Source: Hydractinia symbiolongicarpus (taxonomy: Eukaryota > Cnidaria > Hydrozoa > Anthoathecata > Hydractiniidae). From it: a DNA stretch of 64,000 nt. The DNA is taken from the NCBI RefSeq assembly GCF_029227915.1, contig NC_079875.1:41375201-41439200 (forward strand), in the 5' to 3' direction. The notes beneath the pieces were generated by a model, which saw only the letters and a list, made by a program, of their open reading frames with translations, was not told the origin of the DNA and made no database searches. Numbering within the stretch: the first letter of the stretch is position 1; each line of letters opens with the position of its first letter. The position numbers and the translations under genes are program-made. Shown piece by piece: positions 35,820-48,779 of the stretch.

Positions 35820-38800
35820 AAAAAATCGTTTTGGAAATGAGTTTACTCACAGGGTACTTTCTTTGTATACATTCGACTATACGGGCCAAGCCCGGGATTT
35901 ACGGGAAATCGCGGGTTTTCGTTTGCCGGCGATTAAACCACTTTCTTTAAGAGTCTCATCAAGAATGAAAACACTTCTGAAAACTACAAGTCTGATGCGT
36001 TTTAGTGGTGAAAAGATAATTTAAAAAATCGTTTTGGAAATGAGTTTACTCACAGGGTACTTTCTTTGTATACATTCGACTATACGAGCCGAGTCCTGGA
36101 TTTACGGGAAATCGCAGGTTTTCGTTTGCCGGCGATTAAACTTCTTTTATTCAGCGTCTCATCAAAAAGGAAAACATTTTTGAAAACTACAAGTCTCATG
36201 CGTTTTAGTGGTGAAAAAATAATTTAAAAAATCGTTCGGGAAATGAGTTTACTCCCTGGGTACTTTCTTTGTATACTTTTGACTATACGGGCCGAGTCCG
36301 GGATTTACAGGAAATCGCGGGTTTTTGTTTGCCGGCGATTAAACTTTTTTTATTCAGCGTCCCATCAAAAATGAAAACATTTTTGAAAACTACAAGTCTC
36401 ATGCGTTTTAGTGGTGAAAAAATAATTTAAAAAATCGTTCGGAAAATGAGTTTAATCCCTGGGTACTTTCTTTGTATACTTTTTACTATACGGGCCGAGT
36501 CAGGGATTTACAGGAAATCGCGGATTTTCGTTTGAGGGCGATTAAACTTCTTTTATTCAGCGTCTCATCAAAAATGAAAACATTTTTGAAAACTACAAAT
36601 CTCATGCGTTGTAGTGGTGAAAAAATAATTTATAAAATCGTTCGGAAAATGAGTTTACTCCCTGGGTACTTTTTTTGTATACTTTTGACTATACGGGCCG
36701 AGTCCGGGGTTTACGGGAAATGGCAGGTTTTCGTTTGCCGGCGATTAAACTTCTTTTATTCAGCGTCTCATCAAAAATGAAAACATTTTTGAAAACTACA
36801 ATTCTCATGCGTTTTAGTGGTGAAAAAATAATTTAAAAAATCGTTCGGGAAATGAGTTTACTCCCTGGGTACTTTCTTTGTATACTTTTGACTATACGGG
36901 CCGAGTCCGGGATTTACAGGAAATCGCGGGTTTTTGTTTGCCGGCGATTAAACTTTTTTTATTCAGCGTCCCATCAAAAATGAAAACATTTTTGAAAACT
37001 ACAAGTCTCATGCGTTTTAGTGGTGAAAAAACAATTTAAAAAATCGTTCGGGAAATGAGTTTACTTCCTGGGTACTTTCTTTGTATACTTTTGACTATAC
37101 GGGCCGAGTCCGGGATATACGGGAAGTCGCGGGTTTTCGTTTGCCGGCGATTAAACTTCTTATATTCAGCGTCTCATCAAAAATGAAAACATTTTTGAAA
37201 ACTACAAATCTCATGCGTTGTAGTGGTGAAAAAATAATTTATAAAATCGTTCGGAAAATGAGTTTACTTCCTGGGTACTTTTTTTGTATACTTTTGACTA
37301 TACGGGCCGAGTCCGGGGTTTACGGGAAATGGCAGGTTTCGTTTGCCGGCGATTAAACTTCTTTTATTCAGCGTCTCATCAAAAATGAAGACATTTTTGA
37401 AAACTACAAGTCTCATGCGTTTTAGTGGTGAAAAAATAATTTAAAAAATCGTTCGGGAAATGAGTTTACTCCCTGGGTACTTTGTTTGTATACTTTTTAC
37501 TACACGGGCCAAGCCCGGGATTTACGGGAAATCGCGGGTTTTCGTTTGCCGGCGACTAAACCGCTTTCATTAAGCGTCTCATCAAAAATGAAAACATTTT
37601 TGAAAACTACAAGTCTCATGCGTTTTAGTGGTGAAAAGATAATTTAAAAAATCGTTTTGGAAATGAGTTTACTCACAGGGTACTTTCTTTGTATACATTC
37701 GACTATACGGGCCAAGCCCGGGATTTACGGGAAATCGCGGGTTTTCGTTTGCCGGCGATTAAACCACTTTCTTTAAGAGTCTCATCAAGAATGAAAACAC
37801 TTCTGAAAACTACAAGTCTGATGCGTTTTAGTGGTGAAAAGATAATTTAAAAAATCGTTTTGGAAATGAGTTTACTCACAGGGTACTTTCTTTGTATACA
37901 TTCGACTATACGAGCCGAGTCCTGGATTTACGGGAAATCGCAGGTTTTCGTTTGCCGGCGATTAAACTTCTTTTATTCAGCGTCTCATCAAAAAGGAAAA
38001 CATTTTTGAAAACTACAAGTCTCATGCGTTTTAGTGGTGAAAAAATAATTTAAAAAATCGTTCGGGAAATGAGTTTACTCCCTGGGTACTTTCTTTGTAT
38101 ACTTTTGACTATACGGGCCGAGTCCGGGATTTACAGGAAATCGCGGGTTTTTGTTTGCCGGCGATTAAACTTTTTTTATTCAGCGTCCCATCAAAAATGA
38201 AAACATTTTTGAAAACTACAAGTCTCATGCGTTTTAGTGGTGAAAAAATAATTTAAAAAATCGTTCGGAAAATGAGTTTAATCCCTGGGTACTTTCTTTG
38301 TATACTTTTTACTATACGGGCCGAGTCAGGGATTTACAGGAAATCGCGGATTTTCGTTTGAGGGCGATTAAACTTCTTTTATTCAGCGTCTCATCAAAAA
38401 TGAAAACATTTTTGAAAACTACAAATCTCATGCGTTGTAGTGGTGAAAAAATAATTTATAAAATCGTTCGGAAAATGAGTTTACTCCCTGGGTACTTTTT
38501 TTGTATACTTTTGACTATACGGGCCGAGTCCGGGGTTTACGGGAAATGGCAGGTTTTCGTTTGCCGGCGATTAAACTTCTTTTATTCAGCGTCTCATCAA
38601 AAATGAAAACATTTTTGAAAACTACAATTCTCATGCGTTTTAGTGGTGAAAAAATAATTTAAAAAATCGTTCGGGAAATGAGTTTACTCCCTGGGTACTT
38701 TCTTTGTATACTTTTGACTATACGGGCCGAGTCCGGCATTTACAGGAAATCGCGGGTTTTTGTTTGCCGGCGATTAAACTTTTTTTATTCAGCGTCCCAT

Positions 38801-38856
38801 CAAAAATGAAAACATTTTTGAAAACTACAAGTCTCATGCGTTTTAGTGGTGAAAAA
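35820..38856 (+). repeat. 9-monomer higher-order unit, 1826 bp (first copy and most of the second)
   Basis: About 35820-37030 matches 37646-38856 at an offset of 1826 bp. Shared markers include aagagtctcatcaagaatgaaaacac, tacgagccgagtcctgg, caaaaaggaaaac, tttaatccctggg, gagtcagggatttacagg, caaatctcatgcgttgtag and actacaattctcatg. One substitution is seen (gtccgggattt versus gtccggcattt). The match ends where acaatttaaa becomes ataatttaaa. The same 1826-bp step recurs between 42764 and 44590. Confidence 0.87.
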
Positions 38857-39212
38857 ATAATTTAAAAAATCGTTCGGAAAATGAGTTTAATCCCTGGGTA
38901 CTTTCTTTGTATACTTTTTACTATACGGGCCGAGTCAGGGATTTACAGGAAATCGCGGATTTTCGTTTGAGGGCGATTAAACTTCTTTTATTCAGCGTCT
39001 CATCAAAAATGAAAACATTTTTGAAAACTACAAATCTCATGCGTTGTAGTGGTGAAAAAATAATTTATAAAATCGTTCGGAAATTGAGTTTACTCCCTGG
39101 GTACTTTTTTTGTATACTTTTGACTATACGGGCCGAGTCCGGGGTTTACGGGAAATGGCAGGTTTTCGTTTGCCGGCGATTAAACTTCTTTTATTCAGCG
39201 TCTCATCAAAAA
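38020..39212 (+). repeat. 3-monomer tandem duplication, 609 bp
   Basis: The trimer of an aaactttttttattc unit, a tttaatccctggg unit and a gcgttgtag unit is repeated 609 bp downstream. The copies end where aatgaaaac becomes aatgaagac (38603/39212). Another copy of this doubled trimer lies at 44.4-45.5 kb. Differences include gtcggaaaatgag versus gtcggaaattgag. Confidence 0.85.
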
Positions 39213-40034
39213 TGAAGACATTTTTGAAAACTACAAGTCTCATGCGTTTTAGTGGTGAAAAAATAATTTAAAAAATCGTTCGGGAAATGAGTTTACTCCC
39301 TGGGTACTTTGTTTGTATACTTTTTACTACACGGGCCAAGCCCGGGATTTACGGGAAATCGCGGGTTTTCGTTTGCCGGCGATTAAACCGCTTTCATTAA
39401 GCGTCTCATCAAAAATGAAAACATTTTTGAAAACTACAAGTCTCATGCGTTTTAGTGGTGAAAAGATAATTTAAAAAATCGTTTTGGAAATGAGTTTACT
39501 CACAGGGTACTTTCTTTGTATACATTCGACTATACGGGCCAAGCCCGGGATTTACGGGAAATCGCGGGTTTTCGTTTGCCGGCGATTAAACCACTTTCTT
39601 TAAGAGTCTCATCAAAAATGAAAACATTTCTGAAAACTACAAGTCTGATGCGTTTTAGTGGTGAAAAGATAATTTAAAAAATCGTTTTGGAAATGAGTTT
39701 ACTCACAGGGTACTTTCTTTGTATACATTCGACTATACGAGCCGAGTCCTGGATTTACGGGAAATCGCAGGTTTTCGTTTGCCGGCGATTAAACTTCTTT
39801 TATTCAGCGTCTCATCAAAAATGAAAACATTTTTGAAAACTACAAGTCTCATGCGTTTTAGTGGTGAAAAAATAATTTAAAAAATCGTTCGGGAAATGAG
39901 TTTACTCCCTGGGTACTTTCTTTGTATACTTTTGACTATACGGGCCGAGTCCGGGATTTACAGGAAATCGCGGGTTTTCGTTTGCCGGCGATTAAACTTC
40001 TTTTATTCAGCGTCCCATCAAAAATGAAAACATT
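38061..40034 (+). repeat. About 2-kb block with an ordered copy at 44353-46326
   Basis: All private markers of the doubled trimer, the aatgaagac unit, the tactacacggg unit and the aagagtctcatcaaaaatg unit recur at a constant offset of 6292 bp (31 monomers minus one base). The left limit is set by cgttcgggaaatgag versus cgttttggaaatgag. The right limit is set by catttctg versus catttttg. Confidence 0.85.
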
Positions 40035-41061
40035 TCTGAAAACTACAAGTCTGATGCGTTTTAGTGGTGAAAAGATAATTTAAAAAATCGTTTTGGAAAT
40101 GAGTTTACTCACAGGGTACTTTCTTTGTATACATTCGACTATACGAGCCGAGTCCTGGATTTACGGGAAATCGCAGGTTTTCGTTTGCCGGCGATTAAAC
40201 TTCTTTTATTCAGCGTCTCATCAAAAATGAAAACATTTTTGAAAACTACAAGTCTCATGCGTTTTAGTGGTGAAAAAATAATTTAAAAAATCGTTTGGGA
40301 AATGAGTTTACTCCCTGGGTACTTTCTTTGTATACTTTTGACTATACGGGCCGAGTTCGGGATTTACAGGAAATCGCGGGTTTTCGTTTGCCGGCGATTA
40401 AACTTCTTTTATTCAGCGTCCCATCAAAAATGAAAACATTTTTTAAAACTACAAGTCTCATGCGTTTTAGTGGTGAAAAAATAATATAAAAAATCGTTCG
40501 GAGAAATGAGTTTACTCCCTGGGTACTTTCTTTGTATACTTTTCACCATACGGGCCGAGTCCGGGGTTTACGGGAAATGGCGGGTTTTCGTTTGCTGGCG
40601 ATTAAACTGCTTTTATTCAGCGTCTCATCAAAAATGAAAACATTTTTGAAAACTACAAGTCTCATGCGTTTTAGTGGTGAAAAGATAATTTAAAAAATCG
40701 TTTTGGAAATGAGTTTACTCACAGGGTACTTTCTTTGTATACATTCGACTATACGGGCCAAGCCCGGGATTTACGGGAAATCGCGGGTTTTCGTTTGCCG
40801 GCGATTAAACCACTTTCTTTAAGAGTCTCATCAAGAATGAAAGCATTTCTGAAAACTACAAGTCTGATGCGTTTTAGTGGTGAAAAGATAATTTAAAAAA
40901 TCGTTTTGGAAATGAGTTTACTCACAGGGTACTTTCTTTGTATACATTCGACTATACGAGCCGAGTCCTGGATTTACGGGAAATCGCAGGTTTTCGTTTG
41001 CCGGCGATTAAACTTCTTTTATTCAGCGTCTCATCAAAAATGAAAACATTTCTGAAAACTA

Positions 41062-44000
41062 CAAGTCTGATGCGTTTTAGTGGTGAAAAAATAATTTAAA
41101 AAATCGTTCGGGAAATGAGTTTACTCCCTGGGTACTTTCTTTGTATACTTTTGACTATACGGGCCGAGTCCGGGATTGACAGGAAATCGCGGGTTTTTGT
41201 TTGCCGGCGATTAAACTTTTTTTATTCAGCGTCCCATCAAAAATGAAAACATTTTTGAAAACTACAAGTCATATGCGTTTTAGTGGTGAAAAAGTAATTT
41301 AAAAAATCGTTCTGGAGATGAGTTTACTCACAGGGTACTTTCTTTGTATACATTCGACTATACGGGCCAAGCCCGGGATTTACGGGAAATCGCGGGTTTT
41401 CGTTTGCCGGCGATTAAACTTCTTTTATTCAGCGTCTCATCAAAAATAAAAACATTTTTGAAAACTACAAGTCTCATGCGTTTTAGTGGTGAAAAAATAA
41501 TTTAAAAAATCGTTCGGGAAATGAGTTTACTTCCTGGGTACTTTCTTTGTATACTTTTGACTATACGGGCCGAGTCCGGGATATACGGGAAGTCGCGGGT
41601 TTTCGTTTGCCGGCGATTAAACTTCTTATATTCAGCGTCTCATCAAAAATGAAAACATTTTTGAAAACTACAAATCTCATGCGTTGTAGTGGTGAAAAAA
41701 TAATTTATAAAATCGTTCGGAAAATGAGTTTACTTCCTGGGTACTTTTTTTGTATACTTTTGACTATACGGGCCGAGTCCGGGGTTTACGGGAAATGGCA
41801 GGTTTCGTTTGCCGGCGATTAAACTTCTTTTATTCAGCGTCTCATCAAAAATGAAGACATTTTTGAAAACTACAAGTCTCATGCGTTTTAGTGGTGAAAA
41901 AATAATTTAAAAAATCGTTCGGGAAATGAGTTTACTCCCTGGGTACTTTGTTTGTATACTTTTTACTACACGGGCCAAGCCCGGGATTTACGGGAAATCG
42001 CGGGTTTTCGTTTGCCGGCGACTAAACCGCTTTCATTAAGCGTCTCATCAAAAATGAAAACATTTTTGAAAACTACAAGTCTCATGCGTTTTAGTGGTGA
42101 AAAGATAATTTAAAAAATCGTTTTGGAAATGAGTTTACTCACAGGGTACTTTCTTTGTATACATTCGACTATACGGGCCAAGCCCGGGATTTACGGGAAA
42201 TCGCGGGTTTTCGTTTGCCGGCGATTAAACCACTTTCTTTAAGAGTCTCATCAAGAATGAAAACACTTCTGAAAACTACAAGTCTGATGCGTTTTAGTGG
42301 TGAAAAGATAATTTAAAAAATCGTTTTGGAAATGAGTTTACTCCCTGGGTACTTTCTTTGTATACATTCGACTATACGAGCCGAGTCCTGGATTTACGGG
42401 AAATCGCAGGTTTTCGTTTGCCGGCGATTAAACTTCTTTTATTCAGCGTCTCATCAAAAAGGAAAACATTTTTGAAAACTACAAGTCTCATGCGTTTTAG
42501 TGGTGAAAAAATAATTTAAAAAATCGTTCGGGAAATGAGTTTACTCCCTGGGTACTTTCTTTGTATACTTTTGACTATACGGGCCGAGTCCGGGATTTAC
42601 AGGAAATCGCGGGTTTTTGTTTGCCGGCGATTAAACTTTTTTTATTCAGCGTCCCATCAAAAATGAAAACATTTTTGAAAACTACAAGTCTCATGCGTTT
42701 TAGTGGTGAAAAAATAATTTAAAAAATCGTTCGGAAAATGAGTTTAATCCCTGGGTACTTTCTTTGTATACTTTTTACTATACGGGCCGAGTCAGGGATT
42801 TACAGGAAATCGCAGATTTTCGTTTGAGGGCGATTAAACTTCTTTTATTCAGCGTCTCATCAAAAATGAAAACATTTTTGAAAACTACAAATCTCATGCG
42901 TTGTAGTGGTGAAAAAATAATTTATAAAATCGTTCGGAAAATGAGTTTACTCCCTGGGTACTTTTTTTGTATACTTTTGACTATACGGGCCGAGTCCGGG
43001 GTTTACGGGAAATGGCAGGTTTTCGTTTGCCGGCGATTAAACTTCTTTTATTCAGCGTCTCATCAAAAATGAAAACATTTTTAAAAACTACAAGTCTGAT
43101 GCGTTTTAGTGGTGAAAAAATAATTTAAAAAATCGTTCGGGAAATGAGTTTACTCCCTGGGTACTTTCTTTGTATACTTTTGACTATACGGGCCGAGTCC
43201 GGGATTGACAGGAAATCGCGGGTTTTTGTTTGCCGGCGATTAAACTTTTTTTATTCAGCGTCCCATCAAAAATGAAAACATTTTTGAAAACTACAAGTCA
43301 TATGCGTTTTAGTGGTGAAAAAATAATTTAAAAAATCGTTCTGGAGATGAGTTTACTCACAGGGTACTTTCTTTGTATACATTCGACTATACGGGCCAAG
43401 CCCGGGATTTACGGGAAATCGCGGGTTTTCGTTTGCCGGCGATTAAACTTCTTTTATTCAGCGTCTCATCAAAAATAAAAACATTTTTGAAAACTACAAG
43501 TCTCATGCGTTTTAGTGGTGAAAAAATAATTTAAAAAATCGTTCGGGAAATGAGTTTACTTCCTGGGTACTTTCTTTGTATACTTTTGACTATACGGGCC
43601 GAGTCCGGGATATACGGGAAGTCGCGGGTTTTCGTTTGCCGGCGATTAAACTTCTTATATTCAGCGTCTCATCAAAAATGAAAACATTTTTGAAAACTAC
43701 AAATCTCATGCGTTGTAGTGGTGAAAAAATAATTTATAAAATCGTTCGGAAAATGAGTTTACTTCCTGGGTACTTTTTTTGTATACTTTTGACTATACGG
43801 GCCGAGTCCGGGGTTTACGGGAAATGGCAGGTTTCGTTTGCCGGCGATTAAACTTCTTTTATTCAGCGTCTCATCAAAAATGAAGACATTTTTGAAAACT
43901 ACAAGTCTCATGCGTTTTAGTGGTGAAAAAATAATTTAAAAAATCGTTCGGGAAATGAGTTTACTCCCTGGGTACTTTGTTTGTATACTTTTTACTACAC

Positions 44001-44369
44001 GGGCCAAGCCCGGGATTTACGGGAAATCGCGGGTTTTCGTTTGCCGGCGACTAAACCGCTTTCATTAAGCGTCTCATCAAAAATGAAAACATTTTTGAAA
44101 ACTACAAGTCTCATGCGTTTTAGTGGTGAAAAGATAATTTAAAAAATCGTTTTGGAAATGAGTTTACTCACAGGGTACTTTCTTTGTATACATTCGACTA
44201 TACGGGCCAAGCCCGGGATTTACGGGAAATCGCGGGTTTTCGTTTGCCGGCGATTAAACCACTTTCTTTAAGAGTCTCATCAAGAATGAAAACACTTCTG
44301 AAAACTACAAGTCTGATGCGTTTTAGTGGTGAAAAGATAATTTAAAAAATCGTTTTGGAAATGAGTTTA
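41062..44369 (+). repeat. 10-monomer higher-order unit, 2029 bp, about 1.6 copies
   Basis: About 41062-42340 matches 43091-44369 at 2029 bp. It carries gggattgacagg, aagtcatatgcg, ttacttcctggg, the gcgttgtag pair, the ggcaggtttcg deletion, aatgaagac and tactacacggg. Part of the same run (41526-43090) also matches 37060-38630 at 4466 bp. Three overlapping duplication steps are therefore superimposed here. Confidence 0.85.
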
Positions 44370-46319
44370 CTCCCTGGGTACTTTCTTTGTATACTTTTGA
44401 CTATACGGGCCGAGTCCGGGATTTACAGGAAATCGCGGGTTTTTGTTTGCCGGCGATTAAACTTTTTTTATTCAGCGTCCCATCAAAAATGAAAACATTT
44501 TTGAAAACTACAAGTCTCATGCGTTTTAGTGGTGAAAAAATAATTTAAAAAATCGTTCGGAAAATGAGTTTAATCCCTGGGTACTTTCTTTGTATACTTT
44601 TTACTATACGGGCCGAGTCAGGGATTTACAGGAAATCGCGGATTTTCGTTTGAGGGCGATTAAACTTCTTTTATTCAGCGTCTCATCAAAAATGAAAACA
44701 TTTTTGAAAACTACAAATCTCATGCGTTGTAGTGGTGAAAAAATAATTTATAAAATCGTTCGGAAAATGAGTTTACTCCCTGGGTACTTTTTTTGTATAC
44801 TTTTGACTATACGGGCCGAGTCCGGGGTTTACGGGAAATGGCAGGTTTTCGTTTGCCGGCGATTAAACTTCTTTTATTCAGCGTCTCATCAAAAATGAAA
44901 ACATTTTTGAAAACTACAATTCTCATGCGTTTTAGTGGTGAAAAAATAATTTAAAAAATCGTTCGGGAAATGAGTTTACTCCCTGGGTACTTTCTTTGTA
45001 TACTTTTGACTATACGGGCCGAGTCCGGGATTTACAGGAAATCGCGGGTTTTTGTTTGCCGGCGATTAAACTTTTTTTATTCAGCGTCCCATCAAAAATG
45101 AAAACATTTTTGAAAACTACAAGTCTCATGCGTTTTAGTGGTGAAAAAATAATTTAAAAAATCGTTCGGAAAATGAGTTTAATCCCTGGGTACTTTCTTT
45201 GTATACTTTTTACTATACGGGCCGAGTCAGGGATTTACAGGAAATCGCGGATTTTCGTTTGAGGGCGATTAAACTTCTTTTATTCAGCGTCTCATCAAAA
45301 ATGAAAACATTTTTGAAAACTACAAATCTCATGCGTTGTAGTGGTGAAAAAATAATTTATAAAATCGTTCGGAAAATGAGTTTACTCCCTGGGTACTTTT
45401 TTTGTATACTTTTGACTATTCGGGCCGAGTCCGGGGTTTACGGGAAATGGCAGGTTTTCGTTTGCCGGCGATTAAACTTCTTTTATTCAGCGTCTCATCA
45501 AAAATGAAGACATTTTTGAAAACTACAAGTCTCATGCGTTTTAGTGGTGAAAAAATAATTTAAAAAATCGTTCGGGAAATGAGTTTACTCCCTGGGTACT
45601 TTGTTTGTATACTTTTTACTACACGGGCCAAGCCCGGGATTTACGGGAAATCGCGGGTTTTCGTTTGCCGGCGATTAAACCGCTTTCATTAAGCGTCTCA
45701 TCAAAAATGAAAACATTTTTGAAAACTACAAGTCTCATGCGTTTTAGTGGTGAAAAGATAATTTAAAAAATCGTTTTGGAAATGAGTTTACTCACAGGGT
45801 ACTTTCTTTGTATACATTCGACTATACGGGCCAAGCCCGGGATTTACGGGAAATCGCGGGTTTTCGTTTGCCGGCGATTAAACCACTTTCTTTAAGAGTC
45901 TCATCAAAAATGAAAACATTTCTGAAAACTACAAGTCTGATGCGTTTTAGTGGTGAAAAGATAATTTAAAAAATCGTTTTGGAAATGAGTTTACTCACAG
46001 GGTACTTTCTTTGTATACATTCGACTATACGAGCCGAGTCCTGGATTTACGGGAAATCGCAGGTTTTCGTTTGCCGGCGATTAAACTTCTTTTATTCAGC
46101 GTCTCATCAAAAATGAAAACATTTTTGAAAACTACAAGTCTCATGCGTTTTAGTGGTGAAAAAATAATTTAAAAAATCGTTCGGGAAATGAGTTTACTCC
46201 CTGGGTACTTTCTTTGTATACTTTTGACTATACGGGCCGAGTCCGGGATTTACAGGAAATCGCGGGTTTTCGTTTGCCGGCGATTAAACTTCTTTTATTC
46301 AGCGTCCCATCAAAAATGA

Positions 46320-48779
46320 AAACATTTTTGAAAACTACAAGTCTCATGCGTTTTAGTGGTGAAAAAATAATTTAATAAATCGTTCAGAAAATGAGTTTAA
46401 TCCCTGGGTACTTTCTTTGTATACTTTTTACTATACGGGCCGAGTCCGGGATTTACAGGAAATCGCGGATTTTCGTTTGAGGGCGATTAAACTTCTTTTA
46501 TTCAGCGTCTCATCAAAAATGAAAACATTTTTGAAAACTACAAATCTCATGCGTTGTAGTGGTGAAAAAATAATTTATAAAATCGTTCGGGAAATGACTT
46601 TACTCCCTGGGTACTTTGTTTGTATACTTTTTACTATACGGGCCGAGTCCGGGATTTACGAAAAATCGCGGATTTTCGTTTGAGGCCGATTAAAATTCTT
46701 TTATTCAGCGTCTCATCAAAAATGAAAACATTTTTGAAAACTACAAGTCTCATGCGTTTTAGTGGTGAAAAAATAATTTAAACAATCGTTCGGAAAAAGA
46801 GTTTACTCCCTGGGTACTTTCTTTGTATACTTTTGACTATACGGGCCGAGTCCGGGATTTACGGGAAGTCGCGGGTTTTCGTTTGCCGGCGATTAAACTT
46901 CTTTTATTCAGCGTCTCATCAAAAATGAAAACATTTTTAAAAACTACAAGTCTCATGGGCTTTGGTAGTGAAATAATAATTTAAAAAATCGTTCGGGAAA
47001 TGAGTTTACACCCTGGGTACTTTCTTTGTATACTTTTGACTATACGGGCCGAGTCCGGGATTTACGGGAAATCGCAGGTTTTCGTTTGCCGGCGATTAAA
47101 CTTCTTTTAATCAGCGTCTCATCAAAATTGAAAACATTTTTGACAACTGCAAGTCTCATGCGTTTTAGTGGTGAAAAAATAATTTAAAAAATCGTTGGGG
47201 AAATGAGCTAACTCCCTAGGTACTTTCTTTGTATACTTTTGACTATGCGGGCCGAGTCCGGGGTTTACGGGAAATGGCGGGTTTTCGTTTGCCGGCGATT
47301 AAACTTCTTTTATTCAGCATCTCATCAAAAATGAAAACATTTTTAAAAACTACAAGTCTCAAGAGTTTTGGTGGTGAAAAGATAATTTAAAAAATCGTTT
47401 TGGAAATGAGTTTACTCACAGGGTACTTTCTTTGTATACATTCGACTATACGGGCCAAGCCCGGGATTTACGGGAAATCGCGGGTTTTCGTTTGCCGGCG
47501 ATTAAACTTCTTTTATTCAGCGTCTCATCAAAAATGTAAACATTTTTGAAAACTACAAGTCTCATGCGTTTTAGTGGTGAAAAAATAATTTAATAAATCG
47601 TTCAGAAAATGAGTTTAATCCCTGGGTACTTTCTTTGTATACTTTTTACTATACGGGCCGAGTCCGGGATTTACAGGAAATCGCGGATTTTCGTTTGAGG
47701 GCGATTAAACTTCTTTTATTCAGCGTTTCATCAAAAATGAAAACATTTTTGAAAACTACAAATCTCATGCGTTGTAGTGGTGAAAAAATAATTTATAAAA
47801 TCGTTCGGGAAATGAGTTTACTCCCTGGGTACTTTGTTTGTATACTTTTTACTATACGGGCCAAGTCCGGGATTTACGAAAAATCGCGGATTTTCGTTTG
47901 AGGGCGATTAAAATTCTTTTATTCAGCGTCTCATCAAAAATGAAAACATTTTTAAAAACTACAAGTCTCATGCGTTTTAGTGGTGAAAAAATAATTTAAA
48001 CAATCGTTCGGAAAAAGAGTTTACTCCCTGGGTACTTTCTTTGTATACTTTTGACTATACGGGCCGAGTCCGGGATTTACGGGAAGTCGCGGGTTTTCGT
48101 TTGCCGGCGATTAAACTTCTTTTATTCAGCGTCTCATCAAAAATGAAAACATTTTTAAAAACTACAAGTCTCATGGGCTTTGGTGGTGAAATAATAATTT
48201 AAAAAATCGTTCGGGAAATGAGTTTACACCCTGGGTACTTTCTTTGTATACTTTTGACTATACGGGCCGAGTCCGGGATTTACGGGAAATCGCAGGTTTT
48301 CGTTTGCCGGCGATTAAACTTCTTTTAATCAGCGTCTCATCAAAATTGAAAACATTTTTGACAACTGCAAGTCTCATGCGTTTTAGTGGTGAAAAAATAA
48401 TTTAAAAAATCGTTGGGGAAATGAGCTAACTCCCTAGGTACTTTCTTTGTATACTTTTGACTATGCGGGCCGAGTCCGGGGTTTACGGGAAATGGCGGGT
48501 TTTCGTTTGCCGGCGATTAAACTTCTTTTATTCAGCATCTCATCAAAAATGAAAACATTTTTAAAAACTACAAGTCTCAAGAGTTTTGGTGGTGAAAAGA
48601 TAATTTAAAAAATCGTTTTGGAAATGAGTTTACTCACAGGGTACTTTCTTTGTATACATTCGACTATACGGGCCAAGCCCGGGATTTACGGGAAATCGCG
48701 GGTTTTCGTTTGCCGGCGATTAAACTTCTTTTATTCAGCGTCTCATCAAAAATGTAAACATTTTTGAAAACTACAAGTC
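46320..48779 (+). repeat. 6-monomer higher-order unit, 1218 bp, two tandem copies
   Basis: About 46320-47560 matches 47538-48779 at exactly 1218 bp. Shared markers are ttaataaatcgttcag, gatttacgaaaaatcgcgg, aacaatcgttcggaaaaag, ttttaatcagcg, tttttgacaactgc, gttggggaaatgagc, ccctaggtac and cagcatctcatc. About six substitutions are seen, including gactttac/gagtttac, gaggccgatt/gagggcgatt, ttggtagtg/ttggtggtg and gcgtctcat/gcgtttcat. A partial third copy follows at about 50.2-51.0 kb. Confidence 0.88.

Noticed and set aside
36472-45507. Open reading frames of 64-102 codons recurring in many copies (for example 36472-36780, 38298-38606, 44590-44898)
   Set aside because: They are the monomer read in chance-open frames on both strands. 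203 is not a multiple of 3, so the frame shifts at each unit. The longer versions exist only where a taa in aataatttaaaaaatcg has mutated to ttataaaatcg. There is no conserved start context, no frame-specific conservation and no recognisable domain.
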